NCBI GenBank assembly: GCA_026988135.1
Contig: JALSLT010000061.1
Coordinates: 1-12,557, forward strand
Direction of reading: 5' to 3'
Source: Desulfurobacterium sp.
Lineage (GTDB): Bacteria > Aquificota > Aquificia > Desulfurobacteriales > Desulfurobacteriaceae
Length of the DNA: 12,557 nucleotides
Positions within the stretch are counted from its first letter, which is position 1. Every line of letters starts with the position of its first letter. Shown piece after piece: positions 1 to 6,204 of the stretch. Below the pieces are notes generated by a model that made no database searches, had not been told where the DNA came from, and was given only the letters and a program-made list of their open reading frames with translations. A program made the position numbers and the translations under genes.

Positions 1-320
1 ACTGATAAGGTTGTGTTTTGGCAAATTTGTTAACCTTCTTGGTATGTCTGTGTACCGGGAGCCAGTTGATAAAGAGAATGGAAGAGAAATTTTCAGAGGC
101 ATAGATAGAAATATAGGACAGGTACGTTATACCGCTACAAGAGTGGATTTGATATTTGGTCATAATTTCGGAACTTCGTGCTCAGGCAGAATTTTACACT
201 AAGGATGATAACAGAGAGATATTTATTGAAGATTTTGTTAGAGTATGGAATAAAGTTATAAACATTGATGCGTTTTGCCGATTTGAATTTTTCCGGAAAG
301 CTTTCCGGCTTTATCTCTAA
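1..320 (+). pseudogene. katG: Catalase-peroxidase (KatG) C-terminal remnant, frameshifted
   Basis: Read in two frames, this stretch gives the conserved KatG C-terminus. The first part (about 29-169) reads FVNLLGM, then PVDKENGREIF, then RYTATRVDLIFGHNF. The second part (about 172-320) reads LRAQAEFYTKDDNREIF, then IEDFVRVWNKVINID. The frames rejoin as GHNF-E-LRA if one G of the GG at 170-171 is removed, so a one-base insertion is the simplest cause. The first 28 bases also fit the family only when frames are switched (TDKV, then VLAN, before FVNLL), suggesting more small indels. Near the end, three extra residues (AFC) split the usual N(L/I)D-RF tail, and the frame runs on to a TAA at 318-320. 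KatG is a haem enzyme that destroys hydrogen peroxide. Only the C-terminal domain is visible; the haem domain lies off the left edge. Family identity is strong and inactivation likely, but a sequencing error could explain the 170 shift alone. Confidence 0.82.
293..308. repeat. 16-bp perfect palindrome at the katG remnant end
   Basis: CCGGAAAGCTTTCCGG equals its own reverse complement. As RNA it can fold into a 6-bp stem with an AGCU loop. On the plus strand it is followed by CTTTATCTCT, a poor U tract; on the minus strand it is followed by A residues. It may be an eroded terminator of katG, since it lies just after the point where an ordinary KatG tail (RF plus two residues) would end. It also lies just past the stop of the convergent minus-strand gene. 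Confidence 0.5.
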
Positions 321-1243
321 GAAAATTTAACTAACATAACTCCCATTATCAGGTTGTAGGTTGCGGGTATAAAGCTTTGAATTGTTATCAGTACTGCAAT
401 GATTCTTAAAGGGTAAAGTCCAAAATAGTATGGAAGGACGTAAGCCCACCATGCCCTTAGAAATGTAAAACATGCATTTCCTATGAACATTGTGCCGAGA
501 ATTTTTGTTAAAGGATAGTTTTTTGCAATCATAATCTTTATAAGGCCGTATGCCACGGGAGGACTTATTGTGGCTGTTGCAACATAGGTTGCACATAGAT
601 TATCAAGCCCGATAGCTTTAAGTGTTGGTTCCATTACAGTTAACACTTTGTCCATTATTCCATGCGTTATAAGATAGATAACAAAGGCAAACAGAGGAGT
701 AAATTTAATTAAAAACTTTCCGCTCTCCTTTATTCCTGTTGTAAAGCCTGTTTTGATTGTGCTGAAATTTAACTCTACATTTACTTTTTCAGGAACTATC
801 TCTTCTTTCCGCAGATTTCTGTAAAGTTTCCTTCCTATAAGCATTACACTTAAAAATACGATAAGGTCAAAAAGCAATCTTAACAGTCCGTAATACACTG
901 CAAGTGTACCTATTAGAGGGATAAGAACAGGAAAGTAGTATCGGTAAAGAAACGTTATTCTCATAGGGAAATTTGTAGCAGCAATTGTTAAATAAAGGTC
1001 TGTAGGTTTTATTTTTCTTTTTTCAAGTAGGTCTGAAGCATGTATATGGGCAGCCCTCGGACTTACAAGATAGATTATGGGAAGATGAGACAAGAGAGGA
1101 TGTATTCCGAATCGAGACAGTTTTACTGTTTTTACACCAATCCAGTTAATGAATTTTGTTTGTGTAAATATTCCGGCTATAACATAGCCGAAAGTTATTG
1201 ATGTAATAATCATAAAGTAAAGTTTGACAAAATCTATTTTCAT
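317..1243 (-). CDS. Nucleoside-recognition (Gate) domain membrane protein
   Basis: This 308-residue protein is mostly hydrophobic, with roughly eight membrane segments and no cleavable signal. It resembles the nucleoside-recognition/Gate family (the module also found in FeoB and concentrative nucleoside transporters). The best match by eye is the central stretch at about 89-112, ATNFPMRITFLYRY followed by FPVLIPLIG, and a second Gate-like half begins near residue 164 (FTTGIKESGKFLIKFTPLF). The internal two-fold layout fits this family. The substrate is unknown; transport is inferred from the family, not shown. The ATG has an AAGGG ribosome site about 5 bases upstream. It is the only confident minus-strand gene here, divergent from pyrF across about 130 bases and convergent with the katG remnant, overlapping it by 4 bases. 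Confidence 0.7.
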   Translation of the reverse strand: MKIDFVKLYFMIITSITFGYVIAGIFTQTKFINWIGVKTVKLSRFGIHPLLSHLPIIYLVSPRAAHIHASDLLEKRKIKPTDLYLTIAATNFPMRITFLYRYYFPVLIPLIGTLAVYYGLLRLLFDLIVFLSVMLIGRKLYRNLRKEEIVPEKVNVELNFSTIKTGFTTGIKESGKFLIKFTPLFAFVIYLITHGIMDKVLTVMEPTLKAIGLDNLCATYVATATISPPVAYGLIKIMIAKNYPLTKILGTMFIGNACFTFLRAWWAYVLPYYFGLYPLRIIAVLITIQSFIPATYNLIMGVMLVKFS

Positions 1244-1376
1244 AATTCCCTTGATGACTAAAAATAATATTTTATTAAAGATAAGAGTTTACTAAGCTTC
1301 CGAAAACCGCTTTAAAGTTTCTTTTATTGCCTTTATGGAATAAATTCTCTTTATGAAAATTTTATCGGAGGAAAAA
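1244..1376. other. Divergent intergenic region between the Gate-domain gene and pyrF
   Basis: This AT-rich stretch should hold promoters for both flanking genes. I do not see a convincing -35/-10 pair on either strand. Its one clear signal is the pyrF ribosome binding site at its right end. No RNA gene or repeat is visible. Confidence 0.5.
1367..1371 (+). promoter_or_regulatory. Ribosome binding site that sets the pyrF start
   Basis: GGAGG lies 5 bases before the ATG at 1377. The upstream in-frame ATG at 1353 has no such site and would place the Shine-Dalgarno sequence inside the coding region. The start at 1377 gives MLIVALDF, the usual beginning of this family. Confidence 0.85.
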
Positions 1377-2072
1377 ATGCTAATAGTTGCTCTTGATTTT
1401 CCTGACACCATGGAGGCTATTGAAACAGTTGATAAGCTTAAATCAAAGATAAAAATTTTCAAGGTGGGTCTCGAGCTTTTTTTAAGAGGTGGTTTTGATA
1501 TTGTAAAAGAAATTCATGATAAGGGGTGTGGGGTATTTCTTGACCTTAAATTTCATGATATACCGAATACGGTGTGTGGAGCTGCAAAGGTTGCAGTTGA
1601 GAATGAAGTCTTTATGTATAACGTTCATACTTTAGGAGGGTTGGATTTTTTAAAAAAGACAGCCGATTTTAACAGAGAATATGCCGAGAAGATGGGTATA
1701 AGACGTCCTTTGCTTATTGGAGTTACGGTTCTTACAAGTATGGATAATGATGATTTAAAAACCATAGGTATTGATAAAGATGTTAAAACAACGGTACTAA
1801 AATTTGCAGAAAATGCTAAAAAAGCGGGACTTGACGGTGTTGTCTGTTCTCCTGAAGAGATTGAAATGATAAAAAGAGAGTTGGGACAAGGATTTATTAC
1901 AGTGACACCTGGAATTCGTCCTGCATGGGCTGTAAAAAATGACCAGAAAAGGGTGATGACACCGTTTGAAGCTAAAAAAGCCGGGACCGACTTTATTGTA
2001 GTAGGAAGACCAATTACGAAATCGGAAAATATGAATGAAGCTGCAGAAAGGATTTTGAATGAAATATCATAA
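1377..2072 (+). CDS. pyrF: Orotidine 5'-phosphate decarboxylase
   Basis: This cytosolic TIM-barrel enzyme converts orotidine 5'-phosphate to UMP, the last step of de novo pyrimidine synthesis. The 231-residue product fits the short bacterial class. The strand-1 aspartate is in VALDFPD, the strand-2 lysine in KVGLELF (about K29), and the catalytic Asp-Lys-Asp signature in DLKFHDIPN (D56, K58, D61). Phosphate-binding elements are TPGIRP and FIVVGRPI near the C-terminus. A longer frame begins at 1353, but the GGAGG at 1367-1371 and family alignment favour 1377. It leads a plus-strand gene run; the next gene starts about 40-50 bases on with no terminator between. It shares no pathway with its neighbours, so the grouping looks like a housekeeping operon. 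Confidence 0.97.
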   Translation: MLIVALDFPDTMEAIETVDKLKSKIKIFKVGLELFLRGGFDIVKEIHDKGCGVFLDLKFHDIPNTVCGAAKVAVENEVFMYNVHTLGGLDFLKKTADFNREYAEKMGIRRPLLIGVTVLTSMDNDDLKTIGIDKDVKTTVLKFAENAKKAGLDGVVCSPEEIEMIKRELGQGFITVTPGIRPAWAVKNDQKRVMTPFEAKKAGTDFIVVGRPITKSENMNEAAERILNEIS

Positions 2073-2119
2073 GTTGTGCAGCTTTAAAGTGGCAAAATTA
2101 TTTTGTATGGTTGCTTGTT

Positions 2120-2935
2120 ATGATATGTAAAAAACTGCTTGGAAAGAAGAGTTTTGTAAACTATATTTTGTATGCCATATGTGATGCTTTTGAAAGCGAT
2201 TATATGTTCTCTGCAGCAGCAATAGCATATTTTACCCTTGTTTCTATTATCCCTCTTTTCATTACCATGTTTTTTATAGAAATTCTGGTTTTTAATGTGG
2301 ATATTTTGTCAATGTTACCGAAAGAGTTACTTCATTCTCCGCTAAAACCGCTTTTTGAGAGAATTCAACATATTATTTTAAGTACCGGAATAGTAAGCGG
2401 TACTGCTATTCCAATAATGCTCTGGTTCGCTCGGGGAGTGTTTCTATCGGTTGAAAGGTCTTTTACGTTTATACTTGGAAAGTGTAATCCGGCGGGTTAT
2501 ATAGGGCGAAATATACTTGTTGTTCTTTTTATATTTGTTCTTTGGGTTTTAATGTTTGGTTTTTACTCTTTAAAGTTGTTTTTTGCGGTTGTTTTTCCCT
2601 TAAACTTTATTGCGATGTTAATATCCTCAGCAGGACTTCTTGTTGTCATGTTTCTTATCCTTTTTTGTCTTTATTACTTCCTTCTTCCGGTGAAGTTCCA
2701 CTGGAAAATTGTTTTTAAAGTTTCTGTTTTTGTATTTGTTATGCTGGTTTTTTTTGAGAGAGGATTTTTATATTTCATAGAGAATATCTCAAAAATAGAT
2801 ATTCTTTTCGGCTCTTTTGCAGCGGTTATTGTGTTTCTTCTCTGGATTTACTATTCCGCAATTATGGTTCTTATAGGAGCGGGAATTTTAAAGGCTAAAT
2901 TGATAGCCGAAGGGGATTATGAGGGTAAGCTATGA
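2120..2935 (+). CDS. YihY/BrkB-family inner-membrane protein
   Basis: This polytopic protein of about 271 residues has six or so membrane helices. The N-terminal signature FSAAAIAYFTLVSIIPLF matches the YihY/virulence factor BrkB family, once misnamed ribonuclease BN; its function is unproven and it should not be called an RNase. Later helices include VVMFLILFCLYYFLLP and a final one near IVFLLWIYYSAIMVLIGAG, typical of the family. The start is uncertain: TTG at 2111 and ATG at 2120 are both in frame, neither with a good ribosome binding site, and I prefer the ATG. The stop overlaps the panC start as ATGA, so the two are translationally coupled. Confidence 0.88.
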   Translation: MICKKLLGKKSFVNYILYAICDAFESDYMFSAAAIAYFTLVSIIPLFITMFFIEILVFNVDILSMLPKELLHSPLKPLFERIQHIILSTGIVSGTAIPIMLWFARGVFLSVERSFTFILGKCNPAGYIGRNILVVLFIFVLWVLMFGFYSLKLFFAVVFPLNFIAMLISSAGLLVVMFLILFCLYYFLLPVKFHWKIVFKVSVFVFVMLVFFERGFLYFIENISKIDILFGSFAAVIVFLLWIYYSAIMVLIGAGILKAKLIAEGDYEGKL

Positions 2936-3786
2936 GAGTTATTAAAACGGTAAAAGAGATGGAAGGTGTTGCCAAAGCTTTAAGAAGGAGCGGAAAAAGT
3001 GTGGGTTTTGTTCCTACAATGGGTTATCTTCACGAAGGACATTTAAGTCTCGTAAAAGCTGCGAGAAGGGAGAATGATACTGTTGTAATGAGCATATTTG
3101 TCAATCCTATTCAGTTTGCTCCCGGTGAAGATTTGAAGAAGTATCCCAGAGATGAAAAAAGGGATATGGAACTGGCGGAGAAAGAGGGAGTGGATATACT
3201 TTTTATCCCTTCTGTGAAAGAGATATATCCTCGGAAAAACTTGACATTTGTTGAGGTTAAAGAGATAACGGAATATCTATGTGGAGGAAAAAGGCCGGGG
3301 CATTTTAGAGGGGTTACGACGGTTGTTGCTAAACTTTTTAATATTGTTATGCCTGATAGAGCGTATTTTGGGAAGAAGGACTTTCAGCAGTTTAAGGTTA
3401 TAAAAAAAATGGTGGAAGATTTAAATACGGATGTTGAGATTGTCGGTTGTCCGATTGTAAGAGAAAGAGACGGGCTTGCTCTTAGTTCCCGGAATATATA
3501 TCTATCAGAAGAGGAGAGGAGGTCAGCACTTTCTCTTTATAAAAGTCTGATTCTTGCAAAAAGAACGATAGAGAGTGGTGAAAAATCGGTAGAAAATATA
3601 AAAAATCGGATTCGGGATTTTATATTTTCATTTCCTCATGTAAAGAAGATAGATTATATTGAAATTGTTGACCAGAATAGTTTTGAGGTTGTAGAATACG
3701 TCAAGGAAGGAGATTTGATAGCCCTTGCAGTATTTATCGGTAATGCAAGGCTTATAGATAACTGGGTAGTTGGAGAGGAATTGTGA
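2932..3786 (+). CDS. panC: Pantothenate synthetase (pantoate--beta-alanine ligase)
   Basis: PanC joins pantoate and beta-alanine, using ATP through a pantoyl-adenylate, to make pantothenate, the precursor of coenzyme A. The 284-residue length is typical. The HIGH-like nucleotide site is PTMGYLHEGHLSLV (about 28-41). The pantoate-binding region reads FVNPIQFAPGEDLKKYPRD (about 57-75). A conserved core is AYFGKKDFQQFKVI (about 145-158), and the KMSKS-like loop is RERDGLALSSRN (about 177-188). GAGGG sits 6 bases before the ATG, inside the end of the upstream gene. The 4-base overlap upstream and the GTGA overlap downstream place it firmly in one transcript. Other pantothenate genes are not in view. 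Confidence 0.97.
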   Translation: MRVIKTVKEMEGVAKALRRSGKSVGFVPTMGYLHEGHLSLVKAARRENDTVVMSIFVNPIQFAPGEDLKKYPRDEKRDMELAEKEGVDILFIPSVKEIYPRKNLTFVEVKEITEYLCGGKRPGHFRGVTTVVAKLFNIVMPDRAYFGKKDFQQFKVIKKMVEDLNTDVEIVGCPIVRERDGLALSSRNIYLSEEERRSALSLYKSLILAKRTIESGEKSVENIKNRIRDFIFSFPHVKKIDYIEIVDQNSFEVVEYVKEGDLIALAVFIGNARLIDNWVVGEEL

Positions 3787-4184
3787 TATATGAGATAACT
3801 TTAGATACATCAAAACGTTCTCAGTTTATAGATATTACCGGAGAGGTTCGAAATATTGTTTTCCGAAGTGATGTGGAAGATGGAATATGTATGGTGTATA
3901 TTCCTCACACAACAGCGGGAGTAACAATAAATGAGAATGCAGATCCAACAGTAAGAAAAGATATAATTAAGTATCTTGAAAAGTATGTTCCATGGAGAGA
4001 GTCCTATTTTGAACATATAGAGGGAAATTCGGCAGCACATATTAAGTCCACTCTTGTCGGATGTTCCGTGACTATCCCGATTAAAGGAAGGAAACTTTTT
4101 TTAGGACAGTGGCAGGGTATCTATTTTTGTGAGTTTGATGGTCCTCGCCGTAGAAGAGTTTTTGTTAAAATTCTCTCTGAATAA
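3783..4184 (+). CDS. YjbQ/UPF0047 family protein
   Basis: This small 133-residue protein belongs to the YjbQ (UPF0047) family, found across bacteria and archaea. Its signature pieces are all here: HTTAGVTINENADP (about 42-55), a middle HIEGNSAAHIKSTLVG (about 78-93), and the C-terminal LFLGQWQGIYFCEFDGPR (about 106-123). Members form trimers with conserved His and Glu residues near a putative metal or ligand site. Weak thiamine-phosphate synthase activity has been reported for some, but the physiological role is unsettled. The start is GTG at 3783, overlapping the panC stop as GTGA, with a GGAGAGG ribosome site about 4 bases ahead. It is the last gene of this run; a sigma-28 promoter begins 12 bases after its stop. 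Confidence 0.93.
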   Translation: MIYEITLDTSKRSQFIDITGEVRNIVFRSDVEDGICMVYIPHTTAGVTINENADPTVRKDIIKYLEKYVPWRESYFEHIEGNSAAHIKSTLVGCSVTIPIKGRKLFLGQWQGIYFCEFDGPRRRRVFVKILSE

Positions 4185-4196
4185 AAAATTTCGGTA

Positions 4197-4223
4197 TAAA
4201 ATTATCTTTGGTTCTACCGATAA
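4197..4223 (+). promoter_or_regulatory. Sigma-28 (FliA) promoter of flgM
   Basis: TAAA at 4197-4200, a 15-base spacer and ACCGATAA at 4216-4223 match the flagellar sigma-28 consensus (TAAA-N15-GCCGATAA) at every position but one. It lies about 45 bases upstream of flgM, a classical sigma-28 target. Element spacing and gene identity support each other. Confidence 0.88.
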
Positions 4224-4269
4224 CTATGATTAGTATGATGTGTAAAATCTCTTAAAAAGGAGATAAAAA

Positions 4270-4560
4270 ATGAGAATAGAAAGGTTTAATCATAATATTT
4301 CCGATATGGAAGAGTTGAAACAGAAGCAATTGGCTAAAAGAGAGAGAAATGGGAAATCAAATGGGAGTGTTGTGCAGGAGGAAACAAGCGTAGAATCTCA
4401 GGCTGTTTCCATAGAACTTAAGGTTAAAGAGCAGGTTAAACTTGAAAGTGTCAGCGAAGAGAAAGTGCAACAGATTAAAAAGGCGATTTCTTCAGGCGAT
4501 TATGTTGTTGATATACATAAAGTTTCTTCGGCTATGATTAAGGAGATGCTCGGTTTATAA
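4270..4560 (+). CDS. flgM: Anti-sigma-28 factor FlgM
   Basis: FlgM binds sigma-28 (FliA) and blocks late flagellar genes until the hook is complete, when it is exported through the flagellum. The 96-residue protein has the typical size and makeup: a charged, low-complexity, probably disordered N-terminal half and a C-terminal sigma-binding region at about 60-95. That region carries the family hallmark EEKVQQIKKAISSGDYVVDI followed by VSSAMIKEMLG. AAGGAGAT lies 5 bases before the ATG. It has its own sigma-28 promoter, giving the usual feedback loop, and may also receive read-through from the pyrF-panC run. No other flagellar gene is in this window. Confidence 0.93.
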   Translation: MRIERFNHNISDMEELKQKQLAKRERNGKSNGSVVQEETSVESQAVSIELKVKEQVKLESVSEEKVQQIKKAISSGDYVVDIHKVSSAMIKEMLGL

Positions 4561-4747
4561 TTTCGAGAGTATGTGTTAATAATAAAGAAGCCAGTGCCAG
4601 GCAACTATCCGGTACTGGCTTTTCTGTTTTTATGAGGAATTTTTCGGTTTCTTCTTTTAAAATCTCTATATCGCTGTTTTTTAATCCTTTTTTGACTAAT
4701 TTAGGTAATTCTTTAGTATAATATCCCTCAGAGTCTTTCTTTATCAC
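4538..4747 (-). CDS. Doubtful small ORF opposite the flgM-GGDEF gap
   Basis: A 69-residue frame begins at GTG (4745-4747 on the complement) with GGAGG 8 bases upstream, and reads a Lys/Glu-rich helical sequence ending in LASLLLTHTLEIINRASP. I do not recognise it. Its codon choice resembles real genes and it fills almost the whole gap. Against it: it overlaps the 3' end of flgM by 23 bases, contains a strong terminator hairpin, and its 5' part overlaps a good sigma-70-type promoter for the plus-strand GGDEF gene. The gap can be explained fully without it. Confidence 0.28.
   Translation of the reverse strand: MIKKDSEGYYTKELPKLVKKGLKNSDIEILKEETEKFLIKTEKPVPDSCLALASLLLTHTLEIINRASP
4588..4630 (+). 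terminator. Intrinsic terminator after flgM
   Basis: AAGCCAGTGCC (4588-4598) and GGTACTGGCTT (4611-4621) form an 11-bp stem with one G-U pair and a 12-base loop, followed by TTCTGTTTTT. It lies 27 bases after the flgM stop. On the opposite strand the hairpin is followed by TCTTTATTATTAA, so weak activity in that direction is possible. Confidence 0.85.
4692..4722 (+). promoter_or_regulatory. Sigma-70-type promoter of the GGDEF gene
   Basis: TTGACT (4692-4697) and a perfect TATAAT (4717-4722) are separated by 19 bases, slightly longer than ideal. Transcription would start near 4729, about 60 bases before the GGDEF start codon and just beyond the flgM terminator, making the cyclase gene an independent unit. 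Confidence 0.6.
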
Positions 4748-4791
4748 TCCTTATTCCTCCGTATGAAAGATTAAAGATTTAGGAGAGGCCA

Positions 4792-6138
4792 ATGGTAAAC
4801 ATAAGAAAGCGTTTAATAATAAACATAGCGGCCATGTCTATTATTTCCGGGATAGCTGCTCCCATAACTATACACTATTTTTTTATTGAAAGTTACCCTA
4901 TAACTGTTCCAGAGTTTATAATGTCTCTTACATCAAACTTCCTTCTCGGATGGTTTATTTACTATGTGATAGTTAGTGGTAATTTAAAAGAATATTTTAG
5001 TAATCTTGCGGATATATTCAGGAAAATAAGACTGATACTGGAGGGTTCAAAAGTTCACTCGTTCGAAGAGATGAAAGATTTGAAAATAGAGGCGGCGGAA
5101 GGAGACTTTGTTTATGATGTTTCAAGGGAGGTAAATCATTTTATAGAGAAGCTTTATTACAATGAACTTTTGGATAAGTACCAGAAGGAGGTCGGAAAGC
5201 TCTTTGCTACCCTTTCAACACCTCAGGTTCTTGCAGGCTCTTTCTATAAATTTCTGCTTGAAAAGTTTGGGATTGCCGGGATGTCCGTTTTTGTTAGAGA
5301 ACATGATGGGATGGTGCATAGTGTGGGCTGCTTTAATTTCAAAAAATGTGAAGTTTCCGATTTTGTTAAGGGTTGTTTTGACTTTAAGGATTTAAAGCTG
5401 ATTAATGTGTCTGCCGTGAGCTTAAGCCTTGTCGATGATATTAAAGTAGATGAGATTCTTGTGGTTCCGTTTGTTAATATAGATTTTGAGGCGATTTTGA
5501 TTCTTGCAAAGCCATCTAAGTTTACAGGGATTGAGTTGAGATTTTTAAGGAGAATCAGAGATTTGATGTCTCTCGGTTTGACGAATGCAAGAAATTATTA
5601 CAGGCTTCAGGAAGAATCATACCTTGATCCTTTAACAAAGCTTTACAACAGGCGTTTTGGGATGAAAAGGTTTAAAGAGATGCTTTCTCTCGCTTCAAGG
5701 GAAAAGAAGCCGGTTGCTGTTGCCATGCTTGATATAGATGATTTTAAAAAGATAAACGATACTTACGGACATCTCGCCGGAGATTATGTTTTAAAGAATC
5801 TTGCTTCTATCGTTAAATCTCACGTAAGGGAAGTGGATCTTGTCGTAAGGTATGGAGGAGAGGAAATTCTGATAATTCTTTTTAATAGCGGACAAAATGA
5901 CGGTTTTAAAATTCTTGATAGGTTAAGAGGGGCAATAGAGGAGTTTTCTTTCGGATTTGAAGGAAAAAAGATTCCCGTGACAGTTAGTATAGGTTGCTAT
6001 TGTGTTCAAATGGAGGAGTTGCAAAGCGGAAATAATTTAGTTGAAACATTTATTGAAAAATCAGATGAAGCTTTGTATAAGGCTAAGAAAACCGGAAAAA
6101 ACAAAGTTATTTGTTATTCCGGGAATTTGTCTTCATAA
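4792..6138 (+). CDS. Membrane-anchored GGDEF diguanylate cyclase
   Basis: This 448-residue protein likely makes the second messenger c-di-GMP from two GTP. Two N-terminal membrane helices (about 7-32 and 44-63) are followed by a helical linker, a GAF-like sensor region (about 120-270, weakly recognised) and a C-terminal GGDEF domain from DPLTKLYNRR (D279). The metal site is LDIDDF (D314); the guanine-contacting pair is N322 and D331 in NDTYGHLAGD; the signature is GGEEI at 355-359, with Ile for the usual Phe. R346-E-V-D349, exactly five residues before GGEEI, is an intact inhibitory I-site, so product feedback is expected. Asp at 331, rather than Ser, argues for c-di-GMP and not the hybrid cGAMP enzymes known from Geobacter. 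AGGAGAGG precedes the ATG. It sits between flgM and the cytochrome operon. Confidence 0.93.
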   Translation: MVNIRKRLIINIAAMSIISGIAAPITIHYFFIESYPITVPEFIMSLTSNFLLGWFIYYVIVSGNLKEYFSNLADIFRKIRLILEGSKVHSFEEMKDLKIEAAEGDFVYDVSREVNHFIEKLYYNELLDKYQKEVGKLFATLSTPQVLAGSFYKFLLEKFGIAGMSVFVREHDGMVHSVGCFNFKKCEVSDFVKGCFDFKDLKLINVSAVSLSLVDDIKVDEILVVPFVNIDFEAILILAKPSKFTGIELRFLRRIRDLMSLGLTNARNYYRLQEESYLDPLTKLYNRRFGMKRFKEMLSLASREKKPVAVAMLDIDDFKKINDTYGHLAGDYVLKNLASIVKSHVREVDLVVRYGGEEILIILFNSGQNDGFKILDRLRGAIEEFSFGFEGKKIPVTVSIGCYCVQMEELQSGNNLVETFIEKSDEALYKAKKTGKNKVICYSGNLSS

Positions 6139-6168
6139 TTGCATAAATAAACCGAGTTATGATATATT
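6139..6168 (+). promoter_or_regulatory. Candidate promoter of the cytochrome operon
   Basis: TTGCAT (6139-6144) and TATATT (6163-6168), 18 bases apart, lie in the 66-base gap after the GGDEF stop. Transcription would begin near 6175. No terminator separates the GGDEF gene from this operon, so read-through is also possible. Confidence 0.42.
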
Positions 6169-6194
6169 TTAGCTGTTTTTAAGCGGTTTATTTA
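6144..6194. repeat. 11-bp inverted repeat across the operon promoter and leader
   Basis: TAAATAAACCG (6144-6154) and CGGTTTATTTA (6184-6194) are perfect inverted copies, with centres 40 bases apart. The left arm lies in the promoter spacer and the right arm ends on the first base of AGGAGG (6194-6199). It could be a split operator, or in read-through RNA a hairpin next to the ribosome binding site. The 29-base loop and lack of a U tract argue against a terminator. Confidence 0.55.
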
Positions 6195-6204
6195 GGAGGC
6201 GAAT

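Noticed and set aside
1353..1376. Upstream in-frame ATG as the pyrF start
   Set aside because: It would put the GGAGG ribosome site inside the gene and add eight residues not usual in this family; the ATG at 1377 is better placed.
2120..2935. Ribonuclease BN annotation for the YihY-family protein
   Set aside because: That name came from a misassignment; the true RNase BN is a soluble metallo-beta-lactamase-fold enzyme, while this is a polytopic membrane protein.
3810..4040. Minus-strand frame of 76 codons inside the YjbQ-family gene
   Set aside because: It is a shadow of a conserved gene, with an implausible Cys/Ile/Tyr-rich composition.
5626..6138. Hybrid promiscuous (cGAMP-making) GGDEF enzyme
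   Set aside because: The selectivity position carries Asp (D331 in GHLAGD) rather than the Ser of cGAMP synthases, so ordinary c-di-GMP synthesis is favoured.
6139..6204. GEMM-type cyclic dinucleotide riboswitch ahead of the cytochrome operon
   Set aside because: Such switches control electron-transfer genes in Geobacter, so I looked for one. The gap is only 66 bases and lacks the conserved GEMM core; only the inverted repeat is present.
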